Positions 45,354-54,212 of a stretch of DNA of 64,000 bases are shown here, piece after piece. Position 1 is the first letter of the stretch, and every line of letters starts with the position of its first letter. This DNA comes from Pseudomonadota bacterium. Lineage in GTDB: Bacteria > Pseudomonadota > Alphaproteobacteria > Micropepsales > Micropepsaceae. Location: contig JAJZGY010000004.1 of assembly GCA_021804785.1 (NCBI GenBank), forward strand, positions 1-64,000, given 5' to 3'. Below the pieces are notes generated by a model. That model made no database searches. It was not told where the DNA came from and saw only the letters and a list, made by a program, of their open reading frames with translations. A program made the position numbers and the translations under genes.

Positions 45354-47588
45354 TCAAGGAATGGAAGCCTGCTGGATCGGCTCGGAAAAGGCATTGCGGG
45401 GGAACAAAGGCGTGTTCTGGTCGGCCTCACCGCCAAATTTGGGAATGATGTTGAAAAGGATCGAGGTCGATGGGGCAACATCCAGAAAGCGCGTATAGCT
45501 GCGCTGATAGGCGATGGAAAGGCCGAGGCAATCATTCTGCCAGCCGATTCCCAGTTCGGTATCGAGCATCTGCGAGTTTTGCAGATCGCGCCGCGCTGCG
45601 GCAAATGCGGACCAGTGGGTGCCGATGCCCAGGGTCAGCGCTCCGTTGATTTCGGCGCGCGGGGCCCCAAGGCTCACCGCCTGCCGGTCCAGGCGGATAT
45701 AGCTGACGTCGAAACTGGAGCGGCCATAGGTGCCGTGGAAATAGACTTCGTCACGGTCCACCGTGCCGGTGTTGGGATTGAGATCAAGGCGCTGCGTCAG
45801 GCTCAGATAGGGAAAAAACCGCACCCGATAGCGGGTGACGATGTCGGATCGTGTGCCATAGAGCCCGGAATTGACGCCAAAGATGGGATCCGCCTTGGGC
45901 CTGAGGACCTGGCCCACCAGTCCCTCAATGCTGCCGCCAGGGAAATAGGCTTCTGCTTCCACGCCGACATTGGTTCTGGGCCCGCTCTCCCACAAGGAAT
46001 AACCGGGCATGCGTGAGACGCTGAAGATGTCGGTGTCGTCGAGCTCGAAATCGGTGGAATCCTCGTTGGGAATCCCGCTGGGATTACCGCCATAGGGTGC
46101 GGCGATCAGCTGGACGATGGGCTGGAGCACGTAGGAATGTCCGGCGCGGCCCTCTGTGATGAAGGGCCAGCGCCAATCCGCGACCAGCATGGGTTGGGCG
46201 CGGTCGATGTAGTGCACGCCGGCAGGAATGGGGTTGCCCTGCAGATCGGTCACAAGACCCGGATTGTTCGGGTCACCCGTCACACGCCACAGATCGGCGC
46301 GGGCCTGAGCGCTCAGGGTGATGAGCTGTCCATCGGAGGTGATCATCGGCAGCTGCCAGCGCATCTCGGTGGAGAGCCGCTCGTCGCTGGCCCCGACATT
46401 ACGCAGGACGCTTGCGCTCGTGACATTGAAGCGGAACTGGCCTCCTGCCACGGTCTGGGGCGGGATGTAGGTGTAGTCGATCGATGGCAGAACAATGGGA
46501 ATTTCGTTTTGATTGACGCGCCCAACCCGCAGGTCCTGAAAATAGAAGCCGCTCATCAGAAAACGACTGCGTCCTGACATAGCCTCCAGATAGACGTCGT
46601 TGTTGAGGGTGACGTCGTTGGAGATGTTGAAACGCTTCAAAAATGTCTGATTCGAGGTGAGAGCAGCACTGTAACCAACATGCCAGATGTCGCCGATGGG
46701 GATCTGGCCGGCACCGAACAGTGCACTTTGCCAGGACCAAATGCCATTGGACGGAGCATAGCCTATGTCCGGTTGCAGCCACAGGCCGCCATTATTCAAG
46801 CGCTGACGGTATTCGCCACGCACGATGTCACCAGCCGCGCTCGTGATCATGGGCTCGATGGTTGCGTCCTGCGAATTGTTGATGGCGATGTAGTAAGGCA
46901 GAAGGACGAATGAGCCGAGTGATGAGGAGGTTCCGGCGGAGGGCCGCAAAAGCCCGGACAGATGTTTTACGGTGGGATCAGGGTGGACGAGGATCGGACT
47001 GTAAAATACCGGCACGCCCCACAGTTCGATCAGCGCGTTTTGATAATAGATCCGGTGTTCGGACTGGTCATAGATAACCTTGCTCGCCTTCAGTGCCCAG
47101 GTCGGCGTCGTGTGTCCGGTACGCACGCACAGTGCGCAAGGGGTGTAGGCGGCGTTGCGCGCGACCACCATGGAGCCCTTCTTTATCGCACTTCTGGCCA
47201 CCACCCGTCCGCTTTTGCCGATGAGTGCACGAAAGCCTGAAAGGGCGCCGTCTCGCAGATTGTTGCTGAGCACGACATGATCGGCAAAGGCGACGTTGCC
47301 GTCGGGAGCAAGCAGGCTGACCTGACCCTTCGCGGTAACCTTGTTCGCCTTTTCGTCATAGACGACCGTCTTAGCCAGCAGGATCTGCGCCTTGTCGTCG
47401 ATTTCGACATGGCCTTCGGCCACGACCACATCATGCGCACTGTCATAGGTGATGCGGTCGGCTTTCAGGAGAATCTCATTGCTGCTGGAAACGGGCGCAG
47501 CGCTCCTTGCGTCCGCCGGCGGCCCCAAAAGGGTGACGAGGACGGCAATGAGGCTCACCCCTGCGCGCAGTGCGCCGGCGCGTGCCAT
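45354..47588 (-). CDS. lptD: LPS-assembly outer-membrane protein LptD
   Basis: A 744-aa outer-membrane barrel that inserts lipopolysaccharide. A signal peptide (1-28, LLGPPADA cleavage area) leads to an OstA-type jellyroll (about 38-140: DRITYDSAHDVVVAEGHVEI, LLAKTVVYDEKANKVTAKGQ). The barrel with LPTD-typical WALKASKVIYDQSEHRIYYQN and VFYSPILVHPDP follows. CALC near residue 156 is a candidate disulfide pair. Two bases separate it from lptG. SurA, its chaperone, is encoded next. Confidence 0.94.
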   Translation of the reverse strand: MARAGALRAGVSLIAVLVTLLGPPADARSAAPVSSSNEILLKADRITYDSAHDVVVAEGHVEIDDKAQILLAKTVVYDEKANKVTAKGQVSLLAPDGNVAFADHVVLSNNLRDGALSGFRALIGKSGRVVARSAIKKGSMVVARNAAYTPCALCVRTGHTTPTWALKASKVIYDQSEHRIYYQNALIELWGVPVFYSPILVHPDPTVKHLSGLLRPSAGTSSSLGSFVLLPYYIAINNSQDATIEPMITSAAGDIVRGEYRQRLNNGGLWLQPDIGYAPSNGIWSWQSALFGAGQIPIGDIWHVGYSAALTSNQTFLKRFNISNDVTLNNDVYLEAMSGRSRFLMSGFYFQDLRVGRVNQNEIPIVLPSIDYTYIPPQTVAGGQFRFNVTSASVLRNVGASDERLSTEMRWQLPMITSDGQLITLSAQARADLWRVTGDPNNPGLVTDLQGNPIPAGVHYIDRAQPMLVADWRWPFITEGRAGHSYVLQPIVQLIAAPYGGNPSGIPNEDSTDFELDDTDIFSVSRMPGYSLWESGPRTNVGVEAEAYFPGGSIEGLVGQVLRPKADPIFGVNSGLYGTRSDIVTRYRVRFFPYLSLTQRLDLNPNTGTVDRDEVYFHGTYGRSSFDVSYIRLDRQAVSLGAPRAEINGALTLGIGTHWSAFAAARRDLQNSQMLDTELGIGWQNDCLGLSIAYQRSYTRFLDVAPSTSILFNIIPKFGGEADQNTPLFPRNAFSEPIQQASIP

Positions 47589-47590
47589 GC

Positions 47591-48682
47591 TCAGCCATCC
47601 TCCTGGTGAAACACCAGCGTCATCCCCAGAAGGATGGCGGCAGCGGCTGGCGCTGAGGCGGCCAGAACTACCGGCACGATTCCTGATTCGCCGAGTGCCC
47701 GCGTCAAGTCGCTGAAGAAATAGACCCCAAAGCCGCAGAGTACGCTGTAGAGCACGACGCGGCCTATTCCGCCCAGCCGTGCCAGGCGCAGGGAAAAGCT
47801 CGCGGCCATGAACACCATGGCTGCGAACATGGCTGGAAGCATCAGAAGTGAATCAAAATATAACACATAGCGTGTTGCCGAGAAGCCTGCGGCCTGTGCC
47901 GCGTCGATGAAGTGCGGCAGATTCCAGAACGAGATGGTTGTCGGCGGCGCGAAGCTTTCCTGGATGTGCTGAGGGGTCAGCGTGGTGGCAAGACGATAGT
48001 GCGGGTAAAATTTGACGTGACCCACCGCATCGCTGACATAGGCCTGATCAAGATCCCAATAACCGGTTTTGAGATCTGCGCTGCGTGCATCGATGCGGCC
48101 GGTAAAGGCGTCTTTCGCTCCGTAGAGGAAGACGATGGCGTCGTAAAGTCTCACCCCCTGATCGGCGACTCGGAGGGCATGTATCACCGACTGGTGTTCC
48201 CGGTCGCCCTGACGCAGCCACAGGCCGTTCTGCGAGACGTCAAGCTGGGAGGCCTGGCCGTGCAGATATTTGGCCTCAAGGCTCGCATATTGCTGCAGCA
48301 GGAGCGCGGAGACCGGGGTGATCGCGAGCACGCTGACAACACCCATCAGCACGGCAACGCTGAGTGAGGGCGCGAGCAGGTTCCAGGCGGAAACCCCTGC
48401 GGCGCGGATGGCCAGAAGCTCGTGGCTGCGTGAGAGGCGCACGAAGCTGTACACCCCGCCCAAGAGCACCGCAAAAGGCAGGAGGCTGAGACCCAGATTG
48501 GGCAGTTCCAAAAGGCTCATGCCGATCACAAGGCTGGTGTCGATGTGCCGGCCAGCCGTGTGGTTGAGGAGGCCAACCAGCGCGATCGACCAGGCCAGGA
48601 ACATGATGGCGCTGAACACAATGCCCACGCCGATGAGGAATTGGCGCGCCAGATACCGATAAAGTGTCCACGACCAGATCAC
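47591..48682 (-). CDS. lptG: LPS export ABC permease LptG
   Basis: A 363-aa inner-membrane permease of the LPS transporter LptB2FG. Six membrane helices, three at each end (from residues about 12, 58, 98, 265, 300 and 330), flank a periplasmic jellyroll. It begins with LYRYLARQFLIG, and SRSHELLAIRAAGVSAW is the coupling-helix region that meets LptB. The start overlaps the lptF stop by 4 bp. Confidence 0.92.
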   Translation of the reverse strand: MIWSWTLYRYLARQFLIGVGIVFSAIMFLAWSIALVGLLNHTAGRHIDTSLVIGMSLLELPNLGLSLLPFAVLLGGVYSFVRLSRSHELLAIRAAGVSAWNLLAPSLSVAVLMGVVSVLAITPVSALLLQQYASLEAKYLHGQASQLDVSQNGLWLRQGDREHQSVIHALRVADQGVRLYDAIVFLYGAKDAFTGRIDARSADLKTGYWDLDQAYVSDAVGHVKFYPHYRLATTLTPQHIQESFAPPTTISFWNLPHFIDAAQAAGFSATRYVLYFDSLLMLPAMFAAMVFMAASFSLRLARLGGIGRVVLYSVLCGFGVYFFSDLTRALGESGIVPVVLAASAPAAAAILLGMTLVFHQEDG

Positions 48683-49809
48683 GCCGTCGGCTCCGGTAGC
48701 GCCCGCCTGATGCGCCAGCTGTGGTGCCAGCCGCTCAGATAGAGCGCCGCTGCGGCGAGCGAGGCCAGAGGCACCAGATAGATGAGGATGATCATCATGG
48801 GATCGCGCGCGGCCAGCCCCTGTATGCCATAGCCGAGGATACGTATCCCTCCGGCGATGGTCGAAGCAAGGAACAGACGCAAGGCATAGGCGCCACGGGC
48901 CCGCCGGCCCTGGGTCACGGCCGCCAGCGCAATGAGGGCGAAGACGAGGCTGTAGAGTGGTTCGGCAAGGCGGTTATGGCCCTCCGCCACAAAGATGTTC
49001 TCCAGCTTCTGGCGATCGGGCAGTGACGCCGGCAGATGGGGCCAGAACAGCTGGTTCAGATAGCGTTCGTGAATCTGCAGGATACCTTGCGAACGGGCAT
49101 TGGCGAACTGGTCGAGGTCAAAGACATAACTTCTGAATTTGAGCACGGACAGTTTGGCGCCGCGCTGCGAAGACTGCTCAATGGTACCGTGACGCATGAT
49201 GAGGCGTGCGCCCATTGGGGTCTGTGCCAATAAGCCGCTTTGGGCGATGTAGGTGATGGGGTGGGCGGTATCGCGATTGTCATGCACGAGAATGCCATGA
49301 ATCTGGCCGTCCGAGGACAGATCGCGAATGAACACGGTGAGGCCTGGTGCCGGGGTATTGAACGTCCCCTCGGTGAGGATCGCCGCCCCGATATCAGCAC
49401 GGATATTGATTTCCTGCTGCTCCATGGCCTGTTGTGTGAAAGGCATCAGCCACAGGGTGTTGAAATAGGTGAGTGCTGTCACCATTAGCCCGACCATGAG
49501 AACCGGCACGGCGAGTTGAAACGAACTGTAGCCGGCGGCAGTCATGGCAACCAGCTCGCTGTCGGAGTTGAGCTTGTTGAGGCCGAACATTGTCCCGGCA
49601 AAAAAGGCAATGGGCAGGATGATGACGAGCAGATCCGGTAGCATCAGCAGGGTCAGGTAGAAAAAGGTCGGTGCCGACTGGCCGCGATTGATCACCAGAT
49701 CCAGCAGGCGCAGCGACTGCGACAGCCAGACCACGGCGCTCAGCACGAAGGCAAAAAAAGCCGTGGGCCCGATCAACTGGCGCAGCACGTAATGGGATAG
49801 GCGCGGCAT
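48679..49809 (-). CDS. lptF: LPS export ABC permease LptF
   Basis: A 376-aa partner of LptG with the same six-helix plan. LSHYVLRQLIGPTAFF starts it and NKLNSDSELVAMTAAGYS is the coupling region; the periplasmic part lies at about 130-270. It is the first gene of lptF-lptG-lptD-surA-pdxA-rsmA, all overlapping or within 90 bp. Divergent from pepA across 165 bp, where its promoter must lie. Confidence 0.92.
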   Translation of the reverse strand: MPRLSHYVLRQLIGPTAFFAFVLSAVVWLSQSLRLLDLVINRGQSAPTFFYLTLLMLPDLLVIILPIAFFAGTMFGLNKLNSDSELVAMTAAGYSSFQLAVPVLMVGLMVTALTYFNTLWLMPFTQQAMEQQEINIRADIGAAILTEGTFNTPAPGLTVFIRDLSSDGQIHGILVHDNRDTAHPITYIAQSGLLAQTPMGARLIMRHGTIEQSSQRGAKLSVLKFRSYVFDLDQFANARSQGILQIHERYLNQLFWPHLPASLPDRQKLENIFVAEGHNRLAEPLYSLVFALIALAAVTQGRRARGAYALRLFLASTIAGGIRILGYGIQGLAARDPMMIILIYLVPLASLAAAALYLSGWHHSWRIRRALPEPTA

Positions 49810-49974
49810 GGGTATCCGAATTAGGGCTCTGGCCGGCGTCTCTGCGGCCTTTCATGCAGGTTACGATTGGTCCTAAACTAGCATTTTCCTGCCGCCGCCC
49901 GGCAATCCTTCTGTGCCCGACAGCGCAAAAGTGCAAGTCTCATCCGTGGCATGGCCCTTCCTGGAGTCGAACCG

Positions 49975-51477
49975 ATGCAAATCAGCTTTTCCGCGCCCTC
50001 CACCACCAGCGGTGGTGCTCTCATCGTGGCCGCCCTTGCCGGCGGGGCCTTCACCGCCTCGGCGGCGGAGGCCGATCGCATGGCCGGTGGGGCGCTCAAG
50101 CGCGCCCTCGAGGTCAGCCGCTTCTCTGGCAAATCGGGGCAGTCGCTGGAGATCTTGGCACCATCAGCGGTCAAGGCCTCTCGGATCATCCTCGTTGGCC
50201 TTGGCGCTGTGGAGGAGCTTGACGGGCTCAGGGCCGAGCAGATCGCTGCGGATGTCGTGGCGCGTCTGCTCGCTTGCGGGGAAAAGAGCGTCCACTTTGC
50301 GATCGACCGGCCGCGGGGCCTCAAACTCGGCGATGCCGAGCTTGCCGCCCACCTGGCGATGGGCGTGGAGCTGCGTGCCTACAGCTTCGACAAATATCGC
50401 ACGCGGCAGCTGGAAGAACGGGCGGCAACGGTGAAGAAAGTGAGTATCGGCACCAAGGACGTGGCCGGTGCCCGCAAGATCTGGCGTGAGTTTGCGGCGG
50501 TGGCTGAGGGAATCTGTCTGGCGCGCGACCTCGTCAATGAGCCGCCCAACGTGCTGTTCCCGGCTGAATTCGCCCGCCGGACCAAAAAACTCACAGCGCT
50601 TGGGCTCAAGGTCGAGGTTCTTGGCGCGGCACAGATGAAGAAGCTTGGCTTTGGAGCCCTGCTTGGCGTGGCCCAGGGCAGCGCCCATGAGCCGCAGCTG
50701 GTTGTGATGCAGTGGCTGGGGGCGCGCAATCGCAAGGCCCCGCCGATCGCGTTGGTTGGCAAGGGTGTCTGTTTTGATTCGGGCGGGCTGTCGCTGAAGC
50801 CGGCAGCCTCGATGATGGGCATGAAGGGCGATATGGGCGGTGCAGCCGCGGTGACTGGAACCATGCATGCACTGGCGGCGCGCAAGGCCCGCGTCAATGC
50901 CATCGGCGTCATTGGTTTGGTTGAGAACATGCCCTCCGGCACCGCCCAGCGTCCGGATGATGTCGTGACCTCACTCTCCGGCCAAACCGTCGAGGTTCTC
51001 AACACCGATGCGGAAGGCCGACTGGTACTTGCCGATGCTCTTACCTATACCCAGCGACGCTTCAAGCCGCGGCTCCTGATCGATCTGGCGACACTGACCG
51101 GTGCCATCATGGTGTCACTCGGGGCGGAGCACGCCGGACTGTTTGCCAATGATGATAACTTGGCCGCACAGCTGGCGCAGGCAGGTAAGCAGGAAGGCGA
51201 GCTGGTGTGGCGGATGCCGCTGTCGCCCAATTACGACAAGCTGCTCAAATCCAAGATTGCTGACATGAAGAACATCGGCAGCGGTCCCCATGCCGGTGCG
51301 ATCACTGCGGCACAGTTCCTGCAGCGCTTTATCACTGACAAGCAGAGCTGGGCGCATTTGGATATTGCCGGGGTCGCCTGGCAGGATGGCGAGCAGAAGT
51401 CGCTCGCCCCGTCCTGGGGTGTCGGCTGGGGTGTGCGCATTCTCAACCGCCTGAGTAAGGACCATTACGAAGTTTAG
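49975..51477 (+). CDS. pepA: Leucyl aminopeptidase (M17)
   Basis: A 500-aa cytosolic metallo-aminopeptidase. The two-metal site is complete: VGKGVCFDSGGLSLKP (Lys and Asp), MKGDMGGAAAV, and the family stamp NTDAEGRLVLADAL. The N-terminal macro-like domain covers about 1-165. ATG 49975 has GGAG nine bases before it; the ATG at 49951 has no such site. PepA also binds DNA in E. coli, not shown here. holC follows 15 bp later. Confidence 0.95.
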   Translation: MQISFSAPSTTSGGALIVAALAGGAFTASAAEADRMAGGALKRALEVSRFSGKSGQSLEILAPSAVKASRIILVGLGAVEELDGLRAEQIAADVVARLLACGEKSVHFAIDRPRGLKLGDAELAAHLAMGVELRAYSFDKYRTRQLEERAATVKKVSIGTKDVAGARKIWREFAAVAEGICLARDLVNEPPNVLFPAEFARRTKKLTALGLKVEVLGAAQMKKLGFGALLGVAQGSAHEPQLVVMQWLGARNRKAPPIALVGKGVCFDSGGLSLKPAASMMGMKGDMGGAAAVTGTMHALAARKARVNAIGVIGLVENMPSGTAQRPDDVVTSLSGQTVEVLNTDAEGRLVLADALTYTQRRFKPRLLIDLATLTGAIMVSLGAEHAGLFANDDNLAAQLAQAGKQEGELVWRMPLSPNYDKLLKSKIADMKNIGSGPHAGAITAAQFLQRFITDKQSWAHLDIAGVAWQDGEQKSLAPSWGVGWGVRILNRLSKDHYEV

Positions 51478-51492
51478 CCCGGTGCGCTCGTC

Positions 51493-51954
51493 GTGACAGA
51501 GACGTTGTTCTATCATCTTGAGCGGCGCACGGTTGAAGGAGTGCTGCCCGAACTGCTGGAGCGCACGCTGGCACGGGGCTGGCGGGCGCAGGTCTGCTGC
51601 GACACTGTCGAACGGGCAGAGGTGCTCGATACTTTGCTGTGGACCTATCGCGAGGACAGTTTTTTGCCGCATGCTTGCGTCGGCGATGGACTTGCCAGTG
51701 ATCAGCCAATTCTCATCAGCATGCAGAGGGAGCTGGCAAACCATCCGGATGTCCTCTTTCTCGTCGGTGGGGAGATGCCGGTGTGGGACAGCCCGGAACT
51801 TGCACAGCTCAGTCGCATCGTTCTTTTGTTCGATGGCTCCGACACGACCAGGCTCGCCGCGGCCCGCGCGGCATGGAAGGCTGCCGAGGCGGCCGGTCAC
51901 ACCGTGACATACTGGCGCCAGAACGCGGCGGGCAAATGGCAAAAGCAAGCGTGA
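51493..51954 (+). CDS. holC: DNA polymerase III chi subunit
   Basis: A 153-aa protein of the clamp-loader complex that links it to single-strand-binding protein. LFYHLERRTVEGVLPELLERT starts the fold and LWTYREDSFLPHACVGD is the conserved chi block. The GTG start at 51493 is the only one that fits. The chi-psi partner is not expected in alphaproteobacteria. It follows pepA, its usual neighbour. Confidence 0.9.
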   Translation: MTETLFYHLERRTVEGVLPELLERTLARGWRAQVCCDTVERAEVLDTLLWTYREDSFLPHACVGDGLASDQPILISMQRELANHPDVLFLVGGEMPVWDSPELAQLSRIVLLFDGSDTTRLAAARAAWKAAEAAGHTVTYWRQNAAGKWQKQA

Positions 51955-52015
51955 AACGCGCGCGCCGTCGCCGCGATCGTGGACTTTAGGTTCAACGAAG
52001 ACAAAGGAGGGGGCG

Positions 52016-53341
52016 GTGTTTAACTTGCGCGGGCGCGGACAGCTACTACGCATACTGGGCGTCAGCTTTGGCATAGCCGTCGCCCTCGGAAACATGATTG
52101 GCGCCGGTATCCTGCGGGCTCCCTCCGCGATCGCGGCGACCATGCCCGATGGCAGGCTGATCCTCCTTCTGTGGATCATCGGCGGGCTTCATGTCCTGTT
52201 GAGCATCAACATCCTGTCCGAACTGGGTACGGCGATTCCACAGAGTGGCGGACCTTACCTCTATGCGCACCGCGCCTTCGGTGACATTGCCGGCCTCGTG
52301 GTGGGGTGGTCGCAATGGATGAGCAAGCTTGCGGGCATCGCCGCGACCTCGATCGCCTGCGCTGAGTTCCTGCCGATTGTCATCCCTGCTGCGGCCCGTT
52401 ACACCCTGGCCGTGGCACTCGGCGTGCAGGGCGCGCTCTATCTGCTCAATGGTGTTGGCCTGAGGCCTGGGCGAACGATGCAGGAGGCCTCCAGTCTGAT
52501 CAAGACGGCGATGCTCGTGGTGTTCATCGCCGCAGCCATTGCCGTGATTGCCCCTGCCGGGCAAGCCGGCACAACCCATCTGCATGCGGCTGGAACTGCG
52601 CTGGGCTGGGCCGTGGTGATCAATGCCTATTCGCTCATTCGTGGGGCCTATTCTGGATATGATGCGCCGGTCTATTTCAGCGAGGAGAATACGTCACCGA
52701 CGCGGAATATTCCGCTGTCGCTACTCTTTGGCCTCATCCTTGCCTTTGCACTGTATGTAGGCGTCAATGGCGCGCTCATTTATGTATTGGGCGTGCGGGG
52801 CGTCGCAGCAACGGCGTTACCCTTTAACACCGTACTCAATCAGTTGGGCGGCCCCTTGCCGGGAGTGATCTTTGCTCTGGGCGCGATGATTGCGGTGGCC
52901 GGCGTGGCCAATTCCGGCATCATGACGGCGCCGCGGATCCTATTTGCACTGGGTCGCGATGGACTGCTGCCCCGCTGGTTTACCGCGGTCAATGTCGGTG
53001 GCAGCCCCTATGCGGCGGTGCTGCTGACCGGGTTGTGCTCGCTGGCGCTCGCCGCCAGCGGTTCCTTCGCCACGGTCTTCGGACTCATCGCGCTCCTCGA
53101 TACGGTCGGCTATGTCCTCGTCGATGCTGCCTACTTCGCGCTGCGACGCAAGGAACCGGAACTGCCGCGCCCGTTCCACGCGTATTTTCATCCTGTGGCG
53201 CCAGCGCTGCTGCTCGTCGTCGATCTCGTTCTGCTGGTTTTGTTTTCCGGCGCCAACAGTCTTGCACTCTATTTTGCGGTGGGACTGACGCTCTTATGCG
53301 TGCCTTTGGCGGTACTGGCCCGGCGCGCCCGCCAGGCATGA
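52016..53341 (+). CDS. APC-superfamily amino-acid permease
   Basis: A 441-aa inner-membrane transporter with twelve predicted helices. The first helix carries GNMIGAGILRAPSAIA, the unwound substrate-binding motif of the APC family, and SEENTSPTRNIPLS lies in a loop near residue 222. Substrate is unknown. It starts at GTG 52016 with a strong AAAGGAGG (52003-52010). It is a single gene between holC and the TPR protein. Confidence 0.88.
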   Translation: MFNLRGRGQLLRILGVSFGIAVALGNMIGAGILRAPSAIAATMPDGRLILLLWIIGGLHVLLSINILSELGTAIPQSGGPYLYAHRAFGDIAGLVVGWSQWMSKLAGIAATSIACAEFLPIVIPAAARYTLAVALGVQGALYLLNGVGLRPGRTMQEASSLIKTAMLVVFIAAAIAVIAPAGQAGTTHLHAAGTALGWAVVINAYSLIRGAYSGYDAPVYFSEENTSPTRNIPLSLLFGLILAFALYVGVNGALIYVLGVRGVAATALPFNTVLNQLGGPLPGVIFALGAMIAVAGVANSGIMTAPRILFALGRDGLLPRWFTAVNVGGSPYAAVLLTGLCSLALAASGSFATVFGLIALLDTVGYVLVDAAYFALRRKEPELPRPFHAYFHPVAPALLLVVDLVLLVLFSGANSLALYFAVGLTLLCVPLAVLARRARQA

Positions 53342-53421
53342 AATTGTCGTAACGGTTGACAGGGATCGAAAAAGGCGGCCCTTAGCCACAAAGGGCTGCG
53401 CGCAAAGAGACATCGCCTTCC

Positions 53422-54177
53422 ATGCCCCTCGGCTTTAGTTTTGGCACGATCATCGTGCTTCTGATCGACTTTGCACTCAGCGCCCATGTCATGCGCAGCG
53501 GGCGCTCGTATCTTTGGATTCTGCCCATCGTGCTTTTTCCGCCCCTGGGCTGGATTGCCTATGTGGCCTATGCCGTGGTGAGCGGTGCGGTGAGCAGCGG
53601 ACAGGCGCGACGCTTTGCCGACGATATCGTCAACACCGTAGATCCCGGCAGAAGCTATCGCGAAAAGAAACGCGAGGTTGAGAAGGTTGGCTCGGTTGAT
53701 TCCAAGCGGGCGCTGGCTGAGGAGTGCATCCGCCGCGGGCTGTTTCCGGACGCGATCGACCTTTATCTCAGTGCCATGGCCGGGCCATTGGGTGCGCAGG
53801 ACACGGCGCTGCTCTTTGGATTGGCACGCGCCAAGCTTCTGGCCGGAGATGGCGCTGGCGCCGAAGCGGCGTTTGATGAACTCAAAAAGGCGGACCCGGT
53901 TGCCTTCAATGCAGATGCCGAACTCGATTACGCCCGCAGTCTTGCGCTACAGGGAAAGAACGAGGCCGCGCTCGCCCAATATGAAAAGATCCTGCCCAAA
54001 TATCCGGGTGAGGAGGCGCGCTGTCGCTATGGCCTTTTGCTGAAGACGCTTGGACAGGACGAGCGGGCGCGACGGGTGTTCCGCGAGATTGTCGACTCGG
54101 TGAAGGGTGCCCCCACCTATTATCGCCGCCGTCAGCGCGAATGGCTTGTCATCGCACGGCGTAATCTGTCGTCTTAG
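53422..54177 (+). CDS. Membrane-anchored TPR protein with PLDc_N-like start
   Basis: A 251-aa protein. Two membrane helices at about 4-22 and 29-52 with the pattern SYLWILPIVLFPPLGWIAYV resemble the PLDc_N domain found before cardiolipin synthases. After a charged linker come four or five tetratricopeptide-like helical pairs (residues about 95-225: RRGLFPDAIDLYLSAM, YARSLALQGKNEAALAQYEKI). The TPR part should face the cytoplasm and bind a partner protein. The function is unknown. Confidence 0.7.
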   Translation: MPLGFSFGTIIVLLIDFALSAHVMRSGRSYLWILPIVLFPPLGWIAYVAYAVVSGAVSSGQARRFADDIVNTVDPGRSYREKKREVEKVGSVDSKRALAEECIRRGLFPDAIDLYLSAMAGPLGAQDTALLFGLARAKLLAGDGAGAEAAFDELKKADPVAFNADAELDYARSLALQGKNEAALAQYEKILPKYPGEEARCRYGLLLKTLGQDERARRVFREIVDSVKGAPTYYRRRQREWLVIARRNLSS

Positions 54178-54212
54178 GGCGGCGGTGGCGCGCGCAGGAC
54201 AAGAAGTGGCCC

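Noticed and set aside
49878-50324. Minus-strand ORF between lptF and pepA
   Set aside because: It is mostly antisense to pepA and has no start-site or family support.
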